From CAYLLT01 sp964591605 (lineage in GTDB: Bacteria > Planctomycetota > Phycisphaerae > UBA1845 > PWPN01): a stretch of 32,651 nucleotides of DNA. Numbering within the stretch: the stretch's first letter is position 1; each line of letters starts with the position of its first letter. Under the pieces are notes generated by a model. That model worked only from the letters and a program-made list of their open reading frames with translations. It was not told the DNA's origin and did not search any database. Positions 24,152-31,423 of the stretch are shown in pieces. Location: positions 1-32,651 of the forward strand of contig CAZQEN010000040.1 in assembly GCA_964591605.1 (NCBI GenBank), written 5' to 3'. The translations under genes were made by a program, and so were the position numbers.

Positions 24152-25597
24152 TCACACACTCAACGATACCGGTTTGTTGAGGACGGCCTTGTGCCGGGCC
24201 AGCAGCGGACGCACGGTTTTCCGGAGGAACTGGTCCACCTGCTCGGGGGCCCGGCCGACGAACTGCCGCGCGTCGAGCACGCGCCGCAGGTCAAGCCCAC
24301 TGAACGCATCGTCCTGCGACAGCCGCTTGATCAGATCGTTCGGCCGGCCGAACTCCTTGACCTCGCGGGCGGCTGCCAGCGAATGCTTGCGGATGCGCTC
24401 GTGAAGTTCCTGGCGGTCGCCGCCGCGGCCGTCCCGTTTGGCGGTGGCCGCGGCCATCAGGACCTCCTCGGTCGCCATAAAGGGGAGTTCCGCGGCCACG
24501 CGCGATGCGATGACCCGCTCGTTGACGACGAGCCCGCGGGCCACGTCCACGACGAGACGCAGAATGCCATCGACGGCCAGGAACGCCTCGGGCGTGGTGA
24601 GCCGCTTGTTGGCGGAGTCGTCGAGCGTGCGTTCCAGCCATTGCTCGGCGGCATTCTGAAAGGGCGAAGCCAGGATCGACAGCACGTAGCGGGCCAGGCC
24701 GGTCATGCGTTCGCAGCGCATGGGATTGCGTTTGTACGCCATGGCCGACGAGCCGACCTGCTCTTTTTCAAAGGGTTCTTCCATCTCCTTGAGACCCGCG
24801 AGGAGTCGGACATCGTTGGCGAACTTGTGCGCGCCGGCGGCGATGTTTGCGAGGGCCGCGCCGACCTGAGCGTCGATCTTGCGGGTGTAGGTCTGCCCGG
24901 TCACCGGCTCCACGCCGTCGAAGCCGAGTTTCTGGACGACCCTCTTCTCAAGCCGATCGACCTTTCGCGTGTTTCCTTTGAACAGGGTCAGGAAGCTGGC
25001 CTGGGTTCCGGTGGCTCCGCGGATGCCGCGCAGGCGGAGGCGCTCGAGCCGTGTTTCGACCTCCTGCAGGTCGAGCACGAAGTCGTAACACCACAGGCAT
25101 GCGCGGCGGCCGACCGTCGTGAGCTGCGCGGGTTGAAAGTGCGTGTAGCCCAGGCAGGGCAGATCCCGGTAGCGGCGGGCGAACTCCGAGAGGGCGTGAA
25201 CCGCGTTGGCGAGCCAGTCGCGGATCAGACGGAGGGCGTCGCGCATCAGGATGAGATCGGCGTTGTCGACGATGTCCATGCTGGTGGCGCCGAGGTGCAG
25301 GATACCGCGGGCGGCGGGGGCTTCGTCACCCCAGGCGTGCAGATGAGCCATCACGTCGTGGCGAAGTCGCTTCTCGTGCTGGGCCGCGCGGTCGAAGTCA
25401 ATCTTATCGATCGTGCGGCGAAGCTGACCGAGCTGGCGATCGGTGACGGGAAGACCCAGCTCCGCCTGGCACTCGGCCAGGGCCAGCCAGATGCGGCGCC
25501 AGGTCAGGATCCGCTGCCGCGGACTGAAGAGCCGGCACATCTCGGGCGAGGCGTTGCGTGTGACCAGAGGGTTCTCGTAGATCTCCTTGTTGCTCAT
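24152..25597 (-). CDS. purB: Adenylosuccinate lyase
   Basis: PurB cleaves SAICAR and adenylosuccinate with loss of fumarate in purine synthesis. The 481-residue protein has the superfamily's conserved regions: ILHLGATSMDIVDNADL, LPCLGYTHFQPAQLTTVGRR, and the fumarase/lyase signature GSSAMAYKRNPMRCE with the catalytic Ser loop. The length and the signature context resemble the longer, eukaryote-like form (about 480 residues) rather than the roughly 430-residue form of many bacteria. ATG 25597 (MSNKEIYENPLVTRNASPEM) is chosen because it begins at the conserved N-terminus; an in-frame ATG three codons upstream is unlikely. It is followed closely by the kinase gene. Confidence 0.96.
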   Translation of the reverse strand: MSNKEIYENPLVTRNASPEMCRLFSPRQRILTWRRIWLALAECQAELGLPVTDRQLGQLRRTIDKIDFDRAAQHEKRLRHDVMAHLHAWGDEAPAARGILHLGATSMDIVDNADLILMRDALRLIRDWLANAVHALSEFARRYRDLPCLGYTHFQPAQLTTVGRRACLWCYDFVLDLQEVETRLERLRLRGIRGATGTQASFLTLFKGNTRKVDRLEKRVVQKLGFDGVEPVTGQTYTRKIDAQVGAALANIAAGAHKFANDVRLLAGLKEMEEPFEKEQVGSSAMAYKRNPMRCERMTGLARYVLSILASPFQNAAEQWLERTLDDSANKRLTTPEAFLAVDGILRLVVDVARGLVVNERVIASRVAAELPFMATEEVLMAAATAKRDGRGGDRQELHERIRKHSLAAAREVKEFGRPNDLIKRLSQDDAFSGLDLRRVLDARQFVGRAPEQVDQFLRKTVRPLLARHKAVLNKPVSLSV

Positions 25598-25719
25598 AGG
25601 GCCCAATCTACGAGATGGTGCGCGGGTGCGTCAAAAGGCCATTTCGGATGGCGGATCTGACGCCCGCGTCACCATCGGTGCGACGTTGAGTACTCCGCGA
25701 TTCGCGTTTCGGCCGGTTC

Positions 25720-27009
25720 TCAGCCGCCGGGGCCGACCATCGCGCCGGCGCTGCCCTGGTGCGAGGGGCGAGGGACGACGGCCAGAAGGGCCTGCGTGAA
25801 CTCCGGACGCTTGCTGATGGTGGCCCGCCTGATGAGGTCAACGATGTACTCGTTGCGGAGCTGGTTGAACTGGTCCTCGATCAGCTTATCGATGATCTGC
25901 TTCTGGGCGTCTTCGAACGAGATCCGGCGGGCGGGATTCTTCTTTCCGCAGCGGACCAGGAAGATCGCCTCGTCGGTGTCGACGACGGCCATCCGGCCGG
26001 GTTCGAGCGTGAAGAGGACCTCGCCCGGCCTGGCCCAGCGTTTGGTGAGCGCGCCGCGGGTGACCTCGCCCCAGGCGCCGCCCTGGCTGGCCATGGTGCC
26101 TTTGGAGTAGGCGCGGGCGACGGTCGCGAAATCGACGCCGCTTTCGATCTCCTCGCGGGCGCGGGCAATGCTTTGCCGGGCGTGCTGGCGGGCCGCCTCC
26201 AGTTCCGCGGGCGTGGCCGACCTGAGGGGCTTCTTGAGTTCGGTCGAGAGCGGGATCTCGATGGTGAACAGCTCCGCCTTGTCGGGGGTGGTGAAGTCGG
26301 CCGCGTGCTCTTCGTAGTAACGCAGGAGGTCGCGGCGGGACGGCTCGCGCAGCATCGGACGGAACCGTTCGCGGAGGTACTCGCGCACGATGCTCTCGCG
26401 CCTGAGCCGCTCCTTCATTTCCTCGGGGGTGTAATCGAGCTGCTTGAGATGGGCTTCGTATCGCGCGCGAACGCCGCCGAAACGCTCGTTCACCACGTCG
26501 GTGATCATCTCTTCGACGCGCTTGTCGATGGCCTCCTGGATCCGCTTGTCCTCGTACTTCCTTTTCGCTTCCTCGTATACCAGAATGGTGCTGATCCGGT
26601 AGTCGATCTGCTCGCGCAGGGAGATCAGCACTTCATTGGTGTAATCACGCTCGGGCAGGATCCGGGCCTTACGCTGGAGGCCTTCGATGATCGGCTCGAG
26701 GACTTCGGGGATGGTGATGGTCTGGTTGTTCACGAAGAGCACCGGGCTTCCGACGACGCCCGTACGGAACAGATCGGCGAACTGGGTGGCGGGGGGGCGG
26801 TCGTCGGCGGGCGCGGGCCGGCTGCCGGTCACCGTGCTGCGCGCCACATCCGGGTGGTACCGGGGTGAATGGGCGGCCTTGTCGTCTGCCCGCTTGGGCC
26901 CTTCGTTCGGCTTCTCGCATCCGGCCGTGGCAAGCAGACCGCAGAACACTGCCACCAGCGCCGCGCGCGGGAGCAGGAGGGAGCCGGCAACGATTTCCTG
27001 TCGTGCCAT
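25720..27009 (-). CDS. SurA/PpiC-like peptidyl-prolyl isomerase lipoprotein
   Basis: The 429-residue protein has a signal with lipobox LLATAGC (Cys31), so it is probably anchored on the outer face of the membrane. A SurA-N-like helical chaperone region follows (FVNNQTITIPEVLEPIIEGL, VEEMITDVVNERFGG, YTPEEMKERLRRESIVREYL). A parvulin-type domain is at about residues 243-360 (ESGVDFATVARAYSKGTMASQGGAWGEV-like sequence, PGEVLFTLEPGRMAVVDTDE). It probably helps fold exported proteins. ATG 27009 is chosen because the signal peptide begins there; the open frame upstream to 27705 is antisense overlap with low-complexity sequence. It lies 122 bases before purB and may share its transcript. A foldase next to mfd is a familiar order. 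Confidence 0.87.
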   Translation of the reverse strand: MARQEIVAGSLLLPRAALVAVFCGLLATAGCEKPNEGPKRADDKAAHSPRYHPDVARSTVTGSRPAPADDRPPATQFADLFRTGVVGSPVLFVNNQTITIPEVLEPIIEGLQRKARILPERDYTNEVLISLREQIDYRISTILVYEEAKRKYEDKRIQEAIDKRVEEMITDVVNERFGGVRARYEAHLKQLDYTPEEMKERLRRESIVREYLRERFRPMLREPSRRDLLRYYEEHAADFTTPDKAELFTIEIPLSTELKKPLRSATPAELEAARQHARQSIARAREEIESGVDFATVARAYSKGTMASQGGAWGEVTRGALTKRWARPGEVLFTLEPGRMAVVDTDEAIFLVRCGKKNPARRISFEDAQKQIIDKLIEDQFNQLRNEYIVDLIRRATISKRPEFTQALLAVVPRPSHQGSAGAMVGPGG

Positions 27010-27254
27010 GTGAGGTTTCAGCGTTGTCCTCGCTTGACCGAGACCGCAGGCGAACAGGCCAGATGCGCCAATCGAGCCGCGATTGTAGTTTTCGCCGCGT
27101 CGGGCCGCAATGCGGCGCCACGGCTCGAAGCCGTTGTCGGATGTGTGACAGTCAGGGCGGCGCGATGGCATGAGAAGATGGGAGCGAAGCCGTGGCAGGA
27201 AGACCGGTGAGGCCGGCCGGCCATTCGCGATCCGATCTTCGCGTCCCCCACGCT

Positions 27255-27271
27255 GCGGGTGGGGCACCCGC
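27255..27271. other. GC-rich stem-loop beyond the 3' end of the leftward hypothetical gene
   Basis: GCGGGTG (27255-27261), loop GGG, CACCCGC (27265-27271) form a perfect 7-bp stem 12 bases past the stop of the leftward gene at 27284. An alternative stem, CCCCAC/GTGGGG (27246-27251 and 27259-27264), overlaps it. There is no U-tract, so terminator function is doubtful. Confidence 0.4.
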
Positions 27272-27283
27272 CCGGTTCGAGTC

Positions 27284-28030
27284 TCACGCACCTGGCCCTC
27301 GCTCATGCGCATTCCTCCTGCTGTCATGCTTTCGCATCCGTTCGAGTTCGCGCTGGGCGCGGGCGAGGTCGCGCTGGATGGCGGATTCGTAGATGAGCAG
27401 ACGGTCGAGGTCCGGGGCGTCGGGGAGAATGATAGAGGATTGCGGATTCCGGATTGCCGATTGCGGATTGGGGGGGCAGTGCTGGTGTCCCATTTCGGAC
27501 TTCCGATGGGCTGGCGGCTCGCACATGGAGCGTTGGCGGGCGGCGAGGATGGACTGGGTTTCGAAGCGCAGGGCGCGGCGGAGGCGCCAGTAGCAGGCGG
27601 CGATGGTGTGGACGAGGGCTTTTTGGGCGTGGGTCTGCGGGCGGTAGTCGTCGAGCAGGCCGAGCAGGAGGATGCGGAACTCCTGGCGGACTTCATGGGG
27701 GTCATTGTCGCCCAGAACCAGGTGGCGGGCGAGGAGGCCGTGTTTGAGGGCGTTGCGGGAGGAACGGGCCTTGCCTTCGGGCGTGCGGGGGCCGGTGGAC
27801 TTCCGGGCGTTGGCGCGGTTGGCGGCGAGCTGGGCGGGGCTCATGGTTTTGCGGCGCCTGGGCAGCGGGGTGGCTGCTTCGCGGGCGTGCGGGTTGGCTT
27901 CGTTTTTTCCAGGGCGGGCGGGAGACGGGGGCGGATTGGCGATCGAAGCCTTTGCCTCAGCAGGGCTTATGGTGAGCAGGTCGGATACGCGGGATGGGTT
28001 TGTCTCTGGTTTTTCTGTTTGTGTCGGCAT
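27284..28030 (-). CDS. Hypothetical protein, 'STGPRTPEGKARSS-NALKHGL' family
   Basis: No function is known to me. The 248-residue protein is hydrophilic. After a Pro/Ala-rich N-terminal part (residues 1-70) comes a conserved block, SPAQLAANRANARKSTGPRT followed by PEGKARSSRNALKHGLLARH, then helical sequence with RPQTHAQKALVHTIAACYWRL and LRRALRFETQSILAAR. The C-terminus has LIYESAIQRDLARAQRELER. Proteins with this block occur in many copies in planctomycete and acidobacterial genomes, often in variable regions. A lysine/arginine-rich block fits nucleic-acid binding, but that is inference. ATG 28030 is preceded by AGGAGA at good spacing. Between the helical part and the C-terminus, the code is a heptanucleotide repeat giving NPQSAIRNPQS-type sequence. 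Confidence 0.7.
   Translation of the reverse strand: MPTQTEKPETNPSRVSDLLTISPAEAKASIANPPPSPARPGKNEANPHAREAATPLPRRRKTMSPAQLAANRANARKSTGPRTPEGKARSSRNALKHGLLARHLVLGDNDPHEVRQEFRILLLGLLDDYRPQTHAQKALVHTIAACYWRLRRALRFETQSILAARQRSMCEPPAHRKSEMGHQHCPPNPQSAIRNPQSSIILPDAPDLDRLLIYESAIQRDLARAQRELERMRKHDSRRNAHERGPGA
27437..27471 (-). repeat. Five-copy heptanucleotide tandem repeat inside the hypothetical gene
   Basis: The plus strand reads GGATTGC, GGATTCC, GGATTGC, CGATTGC, GGATTGG in direct succession, five seven-base units. On the coding strand this is a (GCAATCC)-like array encoding NPQSAIRNPQS-type residues. Seven is not a multiple of three, so gain or loss of one unit would shift the frame of the C-terminal 50 residues. 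Confidence 0.85.
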
Positions 28031-28215
28031 GTCCGGTGTCTCCTGTGTTTGAAGAGGGAGTCCTCCCGATGAACAGAACACGGGGACTGCTCCGGAACAT
28101 GGCGGTTTGGCGTACCGGCTGGTGAGGGGACGAACGAATCGACGTTGCATGTCTGTATGGTCTATGTTAGGGTTCCACTCGGGGGCCTGAATAGACGATC
28201 TGGAGACCCAGCGCA

Positions 28216-29245
28216 ATGGCAAAGCACCAGTTTGGCGGGGAGTGGACTGCGGACAAGCTGGAACGAGTCCGGAAGTATCTGCAGGCTTACACGATGATCT
28301 TTCGCCGCAACCCGAGGGCTCACTACTTTACAACTACGTATGTCGATGCATTCGCTGGGAGCGGATCGAGGGTGGATGCGGGCACCGCCACGAGCGGGGG
28401 TGACGCCGAACTGTTTGGGTCCAACCCTGATCCGGAAACAGAGGCGTATAAGAAAGGCAGCAGCCGGATCGCTCTCGAAATCGAACCGGCCTTTGACAAC
28501 TTCATCTTTATCGAGCGCGAGGCGCAACACGAGCCCGTCGGGCACGACCAGGCGGCCGGAGTCGTCTCCCGCGGTGCCCTCGCGGGTGAAGACCTCGTCG
28601 AGACCGTCGCGCACCTTGTCGACGTCGGCCGCGCTGNNNNNNNNNNTCTTTATCGAGCGCGAGGCGCAACACGTCGCGGAGCTTCGGCACCTCGCGTCGG
28701 AGTTTCCGACGCGACGCGTGGAGATCGTGGAGGGCGAGGCGAATGGTTTTCTGCGGCAGTGGTCCGAATCGACAAACTGGCGCTGCAACCGCGCGGTGGT
28801 GTTCCTCGATCCGTACGGGATGCAGGTCAAGTGGACCACGATCGAGGCGCTCGCCAGGACAAAAGCCGTTGACCTGTGGCTGCTCTTCCCGCTCGGCGTT
28901 GCAGTCAACCGCCTGCTCACCCGCGGCTCTCCGCCGCCTCCGGGCTGGGCCGACGCGCTCACGCGGATCTTCGGAACGCCTGACTGGCGGGTGTCGTTCT
29001 ACTCGAAGCATGAGGAGACAACGCTGTTCGGGGTACAATCGCAGGAGCGCAAAGAGGCGGACTGGCAGGGGATCGGGCAGTTTTTCGTGAATCGGCTGAA
29101 AACGGTGTTCGGCGGCGTGGCTGTGAATCCTCTCCCTCTCCGGAATTCGAGTCACACGCCGATATATCTCTTATGCTTCGCGGCCGGTAATCCCAAAGGC
29201 GCAAAGACCGCCGTCAGGATCGCGCAGGATATCCTCAGGCCTTGA
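28216..29245 (+). CDS. tcmP: Three-Cys-motif partner protein TcmP (interrupted by assembly gap)
   Basis: The start, FGGEWTADKLERVRKYLQAY and YFTTTYVDAFAGSGSR, and the later RAVVFLDPYGMQVKWTTIEAL, YLLCFAAGNPKGAKTAVRIA match the TcmP family, which occurs next to DUF5131 proteins. YVDAFAGSG and FLDPYG resemble motifs I and IV of SAM-dependent methyltransferases; activity is not shown. The frame runs from 28216 to 28531, then meets foreign-looking filler and ten N bases, and continues in another frame after 28673. Joining 28216-28531 to 28674-29245 gives 888 bases, 295 codons plus stop, in one frame with IEREAQHVAELRHLASEF intact. GGAG lies ten bases before ATG 28216. The DUF5131 gene starts 13 bases after the stop. 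Confidence 0.85.
28505..28673 (+). repeat. 27-bp exact direct duplication bracketing a gap (28505-28531 and 28647-28673)
   Basis: The same 27 bases, beginning TCTTTATCGAGCGCGAGG and ending CAACACG, occur at both places. The second copy starts immediately after the last N. This is what unmerged overlapping contig ends look like, and both copies encode the same stretch of TcmP (FIEREAQH). Confidence 0.93.
28532..28646. other. Foreign-looking filler (28532-28636) and assembly gap of ten N (28637-28646)
   Basis: The 105 bases before the Ns do not belong to TcmP. Read on the minus strand they are open and translate to GC-rich, coding-like sequence (VDKVRDGLDEVFTREGTAGD, then DSGRLVVPDGLV), as if from another gene or organism. 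They probably represent a chimeric contig end. The gap length of ten is a placeholder, so frames across it carry no meaning. Confidence 0.8.
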
Positions 29246-29258
29246 CAGAGGTGGAAAC

Positions 29259-30164
29259 GTGGCGACGAACTCGTCAATCGAATGGACCGAGATGACCTGG
29301 AACCCGGTGACGGGCTGCTCGAAGATCAGCGAGGGCTGCCGCCACTGCTACGCCGAGCGGATGGCAAAACGCCTCCAGGCAATGGGCAATGGCCGATACA
29401 CCGACGGCTTCAGGGTGACGCTCCATCCCGATCTGATCGATCTTCCGCGGCGAATGCGTCAGCCGCGGGTGATCTTCGTCAATTCGATGAGCGATCTGTT
29501 TCACGAGAAGGTGCCGCTGGAGTTCATCGAGCGGGTCTTCGACACAATGAGGGCCAGCCCGCAGCACACGTTCCAGGTGTTGACCAAGCGCAGTCGGCGG
29601 CTGCGCGAAGCGGCCGATCGGCTGCCGTGGCCGGCAAACGTGTGGATGGGCGTGAGTGTCGAGGATGTTCGCGTGCTCTCGCGCATCGGAGATTTGCAGG
29701 AGGTGCCGGCGGCCGTTCGGTTTCTCTCCTGCGAGCCGTTGATTGGGCCGCTGGACGAGCTGCCGCTTCAGGGCATCGACTGGGTCATCGTGGGCGGCGA
29801 GTCCGGCCCCGGCGCTCGGTCGATGAGCAGGACATGGGTGGAATCGATCCGCCGCCAGTGCGCTGATGTCGGTGTACCGTTCTTCTTCAAGCAATGGGGC
29901 GGGGTTCGCAAGCACGTCGCTGGTCGCGAGCTGAATGGCCGCACCTATGACGAGATGCCGTATGCATATCGCCGGAGTTCAGAGCGACGCGAGTTCGCTC
30001 TTCGGCTTGAAAGCGTACCCACGTGCGGGAGTCAGTCCGCGGCTGCGGGTACAAGCAGGACGACTCGTTATGCGGGAGTTTCGATCGTAAAGCCCTCAGA
30101 TGTGCCGTCCCATTTTTCATCACCGCAGGTGAAGGTCTCCAGCGTCAGACTATTGCCGTCATAG
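29259..30164 (+). CDS. DUF5131 / phage Gp37-Gp68 family three-Cys-motif protein
   Basis: The start EWTEMTWNPVTGCSKISEGC, with CRHCYAERMAKRL following, holds the CX6CX2C motif (Cys20, Cys27, Cys30), which suggests a 4Fe-4S cluster as in radical SAM enzymes. VIFVNSMSDLFHEKVP, FQVLTKRS, VWMGVSVED, RFLSCEPLIGPL, WVIVGGESGPGARSM and PFFFKQWGGVRKHVAGREL are all conserved family blocks. Function is not established; the family occurs in phages and in bacterial accessory regions beside TcmP. GTG 29259 follows a strong GAGGTGG ribosome binding site, 13 bases after tcmP. The conserved protein normally ends soon after GRTYDEMP (about residue 232). Here about 70 more residues of unfamiliar sequence run to 30164, antisense to the next gene, so the tail may come from loss of the original stop or a sequencing error. 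Confidence 0.87.
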   Translation: MATNSSIEWTEMTWNPVTGCSKISEGCRHCYAERMAKRLQAMGNGRYTDGFRVTLHPDLIDLPRRMRQPRVIFVNSMSDLFHEKVPLEFIERVFDTMRASPQHTFQVLTKRSRRLREAADRLPWPANVWMGVSVEDVRVLSRIGDLQEVPAAVRFLSCEPLIGPLDELPLQGIDWVIVGGESGPGARSMSRTWVESIRRQCADVGVPFFFKQWGGVRKHVAGRELNGRTYDEMPYAYRRSSERREFALRLESVPTCGSQSAAAGTSRTTRYAGVSIVKPSDVPSHFSSPQVKVSSVRLLPS

Positions 30165-30475
30165 AAGGCGACAACGCCAAGGCCATATTGCAGGTCCGGC
30201 ATCGAAACCCACGCAGAAGTGTTCAGAACACGCCGCGTCGTTTTCGTCTCTCCTCTGACCAGGAAGTGCGTAAAGCTGCCTACGCCGGTAAACTCCCGGC
30301 TGATGACGTGCAGATCGGCAAAGGATAAGCGCACATCCGGATTGTCGGCCGCGATGTGTTCAAGCAAGGCGACCTCGAACCGGTTGGGATGGAGCTGACC
30401 AGGCCGCACCAGGTGAAACCAGTGTCCAGAGCTGGGCTGCAGGGACGGCGAACATCGCAGCGCTTGCTCACGCAC
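30068..30475 (-). CDS. Small hypothetical protein with REFTGVGSFTHF motif
   Basis: The product (about 135 residues from GTG 30475, or 113 from GTG 30409) is not assigned to a function. RFEVALLEHIAADNPDVRLS, then LHVISREFTGVGSFTHFLV, PDLQYGLGVVAFYDGNSLTL and LETFTCGDEKWDGTSEGF look like a real compact alpha/beta protein and recall small hypothetical or immunity-like proteins with an 'REFTGVGFFT' motif. The C-terminus is convincing; the start is not, because no Shine-Dalgarno sequence precedes either GTG. GTG 30475 overlaps the stop of a short upstream membrane-peptide frame (GTGCGTGA), which could couple their translation. It opposes and overlaps the 3' tail of the DUF5131 gene by 97 bases. 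Confidence 0.6.
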   Translation of the reverse strand: MREQALRCSPSLQPSSGHWFHLVRPGQLHPNRFEVALLEHIAADNPDVRLSFADLHVISREFTGVGSFTHFLVRGETKTTRRVLNTSAWVSMPDLQYGLGVVAFYDGNSLTLETFTCGDEKWDGTSEGFTIETPA

Positions 30476-30572
30476 CGGCGAATCGTCGATAGAGCACCGC
30501 CAGACCCACGAGTGCAGCCAGGAACAGTATAACCCAAATCCGAAGGAGGATGTGTCTGCGAACGCACGCAAA
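30468..30572 (-). CDS. Possible small single-span membrane peptide
   Basis: The minus-strand frame ending at TGA 30470-30468 encodes RHILLRIWVILFLAALVGLA followed by VLYRRFAGA, one strong hydrophobic segment flanked by Arg residues in the positive-inside style. The start is unclear: the frame is open to an ATG at 30692, but the sequence before the hydrophobic part looks random and no ribosome binding site is visible near it, so the right-hand limit given is approximate. It overlaps the proposed GTG of the next leftward gene. It could be real, a remnant, or chance. Confidence 0.3.
   Translation of the reverse strand, partial: FACVRRHILLRIWVILFLAALVGLAVLYRRFAGA
30526..30531 (-). promoter_or_regulatory. 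Possible -10 box for the small hypothetical gene
   Basis: On the minus strand TATACT (30531-30526) matches the -10 consensus at five of six positions, but no good -35 box lies upstream. It would start transcription near 30519, 44 bases before GTG 30475. Weak evidence. Confidence 0.25.
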
Positions 30573-30752
30573 GCAGATTAAGTGCGCTCGCCGTTCAAGA
30601 CCCGCGATGGCTGCTGCTCTCGAAAGTGGGCTTACACGCGGAAAGACGTAATCTCTACCCTCGCTGGGCCAGCACCATTGGTGACACCGCACGCACAGGC
30701 AATGTAGATTGCTATCGGGGAACTCGTGGGGCCGATAGGCATAAAGCTGTTG

Positions 30753-31157
30753 TTAACGAACTGGCCTCCCCATTGCCGCGAGCTGGGCGCGGAGTTCGAG
30801 GCGCTGCGGGTCATTCATATCCAGAAGTGTGACCGTTGCACGACCGACCTCGGTCATTCCGATGATACGATCAGCCGCCACCCGAAAGTGCTCCTGCCAG
30901 ACATCCATCCGAGGATTGAACAACCGCGCGAGTGCGTCTGTGTCGGGATCAATCGCCGAGAGATTAGTACCTTTACGAGCGTTGCACCGCTGGCACGCGA
31001 AGGCCAGATTGTTGGGATCATCGGAGCCGCCGTGCTGACGAGCGCGAATGTGCTCGATGTGGAACCTGGCCCACGGCAAAAGGTCCTGCGGAATCCGGCA
31101 GTACTCGCATCGCTGGCCGGCACGTTCGCGCACGAACTGGCGGTCTGCCTCGTTCAT
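30753..31157 (-). CDS. HNH endonuclease
   Basis: The 134-residue protein has a zinc-supported HNH nuclease fold: CEYC (Cys17, Cys20), FHIEHIRARQHGGSDDPNNLA (33-36 hold the His-x-x-His core) and CQRCNARKG (Cys55, Cys58). After it comes NLSAIDPDTDALARLFNPRM and WQEHFRV, which are conserved in a widespread family of stand-alone HNH proteins. It is probably a DNA nuclease with two zinc ribbons; the target is unknown. The ATG at 31157 shares one base with the TAA of the upstream 86-residue gene (TAATG), so translation is probably coupled. Proteins of this kind are regularly found next to such a small partner. Confidence 0.87.
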   Translation of the reverse strand: MNEADRQFVRERAGQRCEYCRIPQDLLPWARFHIEHIRARQHGGSDDPNNLAFACQRCNARKGTNLSAIDPDTDALARLFNPRMDVWQEHFRVAADRIIGMTEVGRATVTLLDMNDPQRLELRAQLAAMGRPVR

Positions 31158-31417
31158 TACGAGCTGCCGTTACGCTGGAGCAGAGCGCGAGCCTTTGCCT
31201 GCAGAATTCCTATGAAGTCGATCGCCTGCACGTAAGCTTCGTACTCTTCGCGCTCATCTGCCGTGAGGGTGCCTTCGTTGCATTTGTCGCCAAGTTCGTC
31301 GAGGCGCCGCTGGGTGGCTTCATCCGCGCGCCAGGCAACTAGGCGGCGTGCGGATTCGGGCGTGAGCACGTCCTGCAGCGGGTCGAAAATCCGATCTAGA
31401 ACAGTGGCTGTACCCAT
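31157..31417 (-). CDS. Small partner protein of the HNH endonuclease
   Basis: The 86-residue product has no function I can name. LTPESARRLVAWRADEATQR, then RLDELGDKCNEGTLTADERE and EYEAYVQAIDFIGILQAKAR form an acidic, helical protein that I recognise as a common neighbour of this HNH family. An antitoxin-like or specificity role is conceivable but unproven. ATG 31417 is chosen because it begins the conserved part and sits exactly where transcription from the upstream TATAAT should start; in-frame ATGs at 31435 and 31453 lack ribosome binding sites. Its stop overlaps the HNH start. Confidence 0.8.
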   Translation of the reverse strand: MGTATVLDRIFDPLQDVLTPESARRLVAWRADEATQRRLDELGDKCNEGTLTADEREEYEAYVQAIDFIGILQAKARALLQRNGSS

Positions 31418-31423
31418 ATTTGA

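Noticed and set aside
23369..25660. 763-codon open frame on the plus strand opposite purB and the kinase gene
   Set aside because: It is antisense to two genes with clear conserved motifs and has no domain of its own.
11327..27248. Shared 14-mer ATCTTCGCGTCCCC at 11327-11340 and 27235-27248
   Set aside because: A few exact 14-base matches are expected by chance in a window this size, and the flanks diverge at once.
27272..27290. GGTTCGAGTC resembling a tRNA T-arm
   Set aside because: The flanking bases do not pair as a T-stem and no acceptor or anticodon arm is found upstream.
27010..27705. Upstream extension of the foldase frame
   Set aside because: The lipoprotein signal peptide begins at 27009, and the extension is antisense-like, Ser/Pro-rich and overlaps another gene in a different frame.
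28162..28962. Minus-strand protein open across the N gap opposite tcmP
   Set aside because: It is created by chimeric filler and translated N bases; the opposite strand has clear TcmP motifs.
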